This document shows positions 60,775 to 62,799 of a stretch of 62,799 nucleotides of DNA, one piece after another. The stretch covers positions 1-62,799 of the forward strand of contig JAKIUK010000016.1 in NCBI GenBank assembly GCA_021647585.1, written 5' to 3'. Position numbers and translations under genes: made by a program. The notes under the pieces were generated by a model. The model was not told the DNA's origin. It did not search any database and worked only from the letters and a program-made list of their open reading frames with translations. Within the stretch, counting starts at the first letter, position 1. Every line of letters begins with the position of its first letter. The DNA comes from Methylococcaceae bacterium. GTDB lineage: Bacteria; Pseudomonadota; Gammaproteobacteria; Methylococcales; Methylomonadaceae.

Positions 60775-61908
60775 TTAGGTATTAACCAGTAATTCAATCA
60801 ACATCTGTTCATAAATTTTAGATAAAATCTCTAGATCATTAATACCTACATTTTCATTGATTTTATGAATACTTTCATTCAGTGGGCCTAACTCTATTAC
60901 TTGTGCACCAGTAGGCGCTATAAAGCGACCATCTGAAGTTCCACCACCGGTATCATCAAGTGTTTCGAAACCAGTGACTCGTTTGATAGCGGCATGAGCG
61001 GCATCAATCAAAGCGCCTCCTTCAGTTAAGAACGGATTGCCTGATAAGCGCCATTGCAGATCGTATTTAAAGTCATATTTATCGAAAATTGCAGTCGTGC
61101 GATGTTTAATGGTTTCTTCGTCCAGTTCGGTACAAAAGCGTAGGTTGAATTGAATTTCCAAATCACCGGGGATGATATTTTCAGCACCCGTGCCTGAATT
61201 AATATTAGAAACTTGCAAGCTGGTAGGAGGGAAAAATTCATTGCCGGTATCCCAAACTTCTTCCGTTAGCTCTTTAAGAGCTGGAGCAAAAGTATGGATA
61301 GGGTTTTCTGCAATTTCAGGATAGGCGACATGGCCTTGTATACCTTGTACTGTCAATTTTGCACACAGTGAGCCGCGTCGTCCTACCCGTATTACATCAG
61401 CTAACTTTTTATCACTGGAGGGTTCACCCACCAGACACCAGTCAATTTTTTCATTACGTTTTTCCAGTACTTCAACTACTTTAACGACACCATTAGTGGC
61501 AATACCTTCTTCGTCACTGGTTATCATTATCGCAATGGAGCCTTGATGATCTGGGTGCTTGGCGATAAAACGTTCGACAGCCGTGATAAAACAGGCAATA
61601 CCACCTTTCATATCGGCTGCGCCACGGCCATAGAGCTTTCCATCTCTGATGGTTGGTTCAAAAGGCGGAGAGTCCCAGCGGTCTAATGGGCCGGGGGGAA
61701 CCACATCAGTATGCCCCAGGAAGGTTAGCAAGGGTTTAGCTTCGCCTCGTTTAAGCCAGATGTTTTGCGTATCAGCAAAGTTTAAACGCTCTTCTTTAAA
61801 ACCTATTTTACTTAAGCGATTAACTAAAACATCCTGACATCCTGCATCTTCAGGTGTAACAGACTCTCTGCTAATCAAGTCTTTTAATAAGGCTAATGTA
61901 TCACTCAT
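60775..61908 (-). CDS. dapE: Succinyl-diaminopimelate desuccinylase
   Basis: Lysine/diaminopimelate pathway, zinc-dependent. 377 residues with FLGHTDVVPPGP (metal ligand H66, D68), GRGAADMKGG and TSDEEG. Overlaps the preceding Spx/ArsC-like gene by four bases, so translation is coupled; the two genes often occur together in gammaproteobacteria. Confidence 0.97.
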   Translation of the reverse strand: MSDTLALLKDLISRESVTPEDAGCQDVLVNRLSKIGFKEERLNFADTQNIWLKRGEAKPLLTFLGHTDVVPPGPLDRWDSPPFEPTIRDGKLYGRGAADMKGGIACFITAVERFIAKHPDHQGSIAIMITSDEEGIATNGVVKVVEVLEKRNEKIDWCLVGEPSSDKKLADVIRVGRRGSLCAKLTVQGIQGHVAYPEIAENPIHTFAPALKELTEEVWDTGNEFFPPTSLQVSNINSGTGAENIIPGDLEIQFNLRFCTELDEETIKHRTTAIFDKYDFKYDLQWRLSGNPFLTEGGALIDAAHAAIKRVTGFETLDDTGGGTSDGRFIAPTGAQVIELGPLNESIHKINENVGINDLEILSKIYEQMLIELLVNT

Positions 61909-62246
61909 AGTTGTTGTTGGTAGTTTTCGGCTTTAAATCCAATAATCATTTTTTCGCCAGTATCTAAAACCGGGCGTTTGATCAAAGTAGGTGTTTCTAA
62001 CATATATTGCAGCGCAGTTTGTTTTGAAACATTACTTTTCTGTTCGTCGTTTAGTTTACGCCAGCTGGTACTTTGCTTGTTGAGTAACTTTTCCCAGCCT
62101 AATGCAGCTTCAAAAGACGCCAGTAAATCGGCGGTGAGTCCCTGTTTACGATAATCATGAAACTGATATTCTATATGATTGGCTTCTAGCCAATCCTTCG
62201 CTTTTTTAACGGTATTGCAATTACTGATGCCATAAAGGGTATGCAT
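61905..62246 (-). CDS. ArsC/Spx-family protein (YffB-like)
   Basis: 113 residues from ATG 62246 (a GTG four codons earlier is also open). Contains GISNCNTVKKAKDWL near the start with a single active-type Cys, and KRPVLDTGEKMIIGF near the end. This is the YffB subgroup of the ArsC fold, typically paired with dapE. A thiol-related role is likely; arsenate reduction is not established. Confidence 0.9.
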   Translation of the reverse strand: MHTLYGISNCNTVKKAKDWLEANHIEYQFHDYRKQGLTADLLASFEAALGWEKLLNKQSTSWRKLNDEQKSNVSKQTALQYMLETPTLIKRPVLDTGEKMIIGFKAENYQQQL

Positions 62247-62247
62247 G

Positions 62248-62490
62248 TTATAACTCACTATTTAATAATTCTTCAATGCTTGGTAATTCTTTATCTTTAT
62301 GTGTATGAGTCTTATATAACTCGATAAACTCCATAAAGGCTTGCTCCAGGTCATCAAGAATTTCTTCTTCATTTTCTTTGTCTTCAATAGAAATATCGGG
62401 AGATTCCAGGTATTCTTTTTGCAGTGCTATTTCACTGTTTAAAGACAGGATGGCATATAAAACGGCATTGCTGGATAGTGGGGCTGACAT
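62248..62490 (-). CDS. Conserved hypothetical small protein
   Basis: 80 residues from ATG 62490 (MSAPLSSNAVLYAILSLNSE). Predicted helical and very acidic (EDKENEEEILDDLEQAF). No motif recognised. An earlier TTG-type start at 62520 is possible. It runs into the YffB-like gene with a 1-nt gap, so it is probably in that operon. Confidence 0.75.
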   Translation of the reverse strand: MSAPLSSNAVLYAILSLNSEIALQKEYLESPDISIEDKENEEEILDDLEQAFMEFIELYKTHTHKDKELPSIEELLNSEL

Positions 62491-62762
62491 GTTTTGTATG
62501 ATTTGTGTAATGTATGCCAAACAGTTTGGCTTTCTAATTATTATACCGCTGTCGCCTGGATAAGCGATAGCGTAATCCGACTTCTATTATCGGTGCGCTA
62601 TGTGGCAATTGTAGAACCAAAAAGTTCGAGTCGGGAATATCTACATTTCTATGTGTTTTTATATGTGAATAGTTGTATAGTTTCACCACGTTATACCTGA
62701 TTTAAAAATTTAAAAGGACAGCCCTGATAACATATTAAAATCTTTTACGACAAAGGAGTTAA

Positions 62763-62799
62763 TATGTCCCAAGGCTATCACACGAATGCAAAAACGAAT
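62763..62799 (+). CDS. Partial gene at the window edge, possible transposase start
   Basis: ATG at 62763 with AAAGGAG 5-6 nt upstream; the visible 12 residues read MSQGYHTNAKTN. This resembles the first residues of some IS481/IS3-type transposases, but twelve residues are not enough to be sure. The frame leaves the window. The 270 bp before it hold only a short palindrome CCAAACAGTTTGG at 62517-62529. Confidence 0.45.

Noticed and set aside
1..62799. CRISPR array
   Set aside because: The repeats seen are inverted pairs at scattered positions or a short in-frame tandem; no direct repeats with regular unique spacers were found.
1..62799. Prophage, conjugative element or dedicated defence system
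   Set aside because: No integrase, phage structural, restriction or toxin-antitoxin genes recognised; the content is core metabolism plus small repeats.

Overview
The window looks like chromosome of an AT-rich gammaproteobacterium, most likely a Methylococcales-type methylotroph or methanotroph. Supporting this are a class I adenylate cyclase, the cyaA/argH/hemCDXY and dsbD-aroQ-accBC-prmA-dusB-fis-purHD neighbourhoods typical of Gammaproteobacteria, a pqqABC/pqqDE locus with a Klebsiella-type PqqA, and a MoxY-like sensor kinase. No methane or methanol dehydrogenase gene is visible, so methylotrophy is an inference from PQQ synthesis and the kinase type. The species was not identified.

Layout. 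1-10.2 kb: cyaA and a cobC-like phosphatase (minus), argH (minus), then hemCDXY (plus). 10.2-13 kb: small genes (yehS, yaaA) among repeats. 13-19.3 kb: a cytochrome bd operon (cydA, cydB, and a CydX fused to a degenerate GGDEF domain), a TauE-type exporter, a DUF502 protein and an AGCS sodium:amino acid symporter. 19.3-22.7 kb: the Na+-pumping oxaloacetate decarboxylase oadGAB (minus). 23.2-33 kb: msrB-apeB, then YfiR / GGDEF-EAL protein / TonB receptor / AlkB, then a MoxYX-like two-component pair. 33-46.5 kb: a long minus-strand block dsbD, tlpA-like, aroQ, accB, accC, prmA, DUF3426, rlmI, two small Cys-rich genes, dusB, fis, purH, purD. 46.7-51.3 kb: pqqE, pqqD, a plus-strand dihaem cytochrome c, pqqC, pqqB, pqqA. 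52-62.8 kb: moeB, groESL behind a perfect CIRCE operator, an alpha/beta hydrolase, tRNA-Asp, a pair of M16 peptidases, rsmD, coaD, a ferredoxin, dapE, a Spx/ArsC-like protein, and a partial gene at the edge that may be a transposase.

The most striking non-coding content is a family of small inverted-repeat elements (here called R1): 18-bp terminal repeats CCTAGAAAAATCAGTTGG, size classes of about 53, 71, 163, 260 and 337 bp, and 5-bp A/T-rich target duplications at most intact copies. Eleven copies or remnants are visible. Eight lie just upstream of genes, and one supplies the start codon and signal-peptide N-region of dsbD. Two 163-bp copies 43 kb apart differ at only 3 positions, so mobility or homogenisation is recent. 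A second element (R2) is nested inside one R1 copy, and further inverted-repeat families (R3-R6) occupy other intergenic gaps. No transposase for R1 is recognised here.

Functional themes are tetrapyrrole and haem use (hemCDXY, cyd, cytochrome c), envelope redox (dsbD, tlpA-like, msrB), PQQ cofactor synthesis, cyclic-nucleotide signalling (cyaA, an intact GGDEF-EAL protein, a pseudo-GGDEF fused to CydX), and sodium-coupled metabolism (oadGAB beside AGCS).
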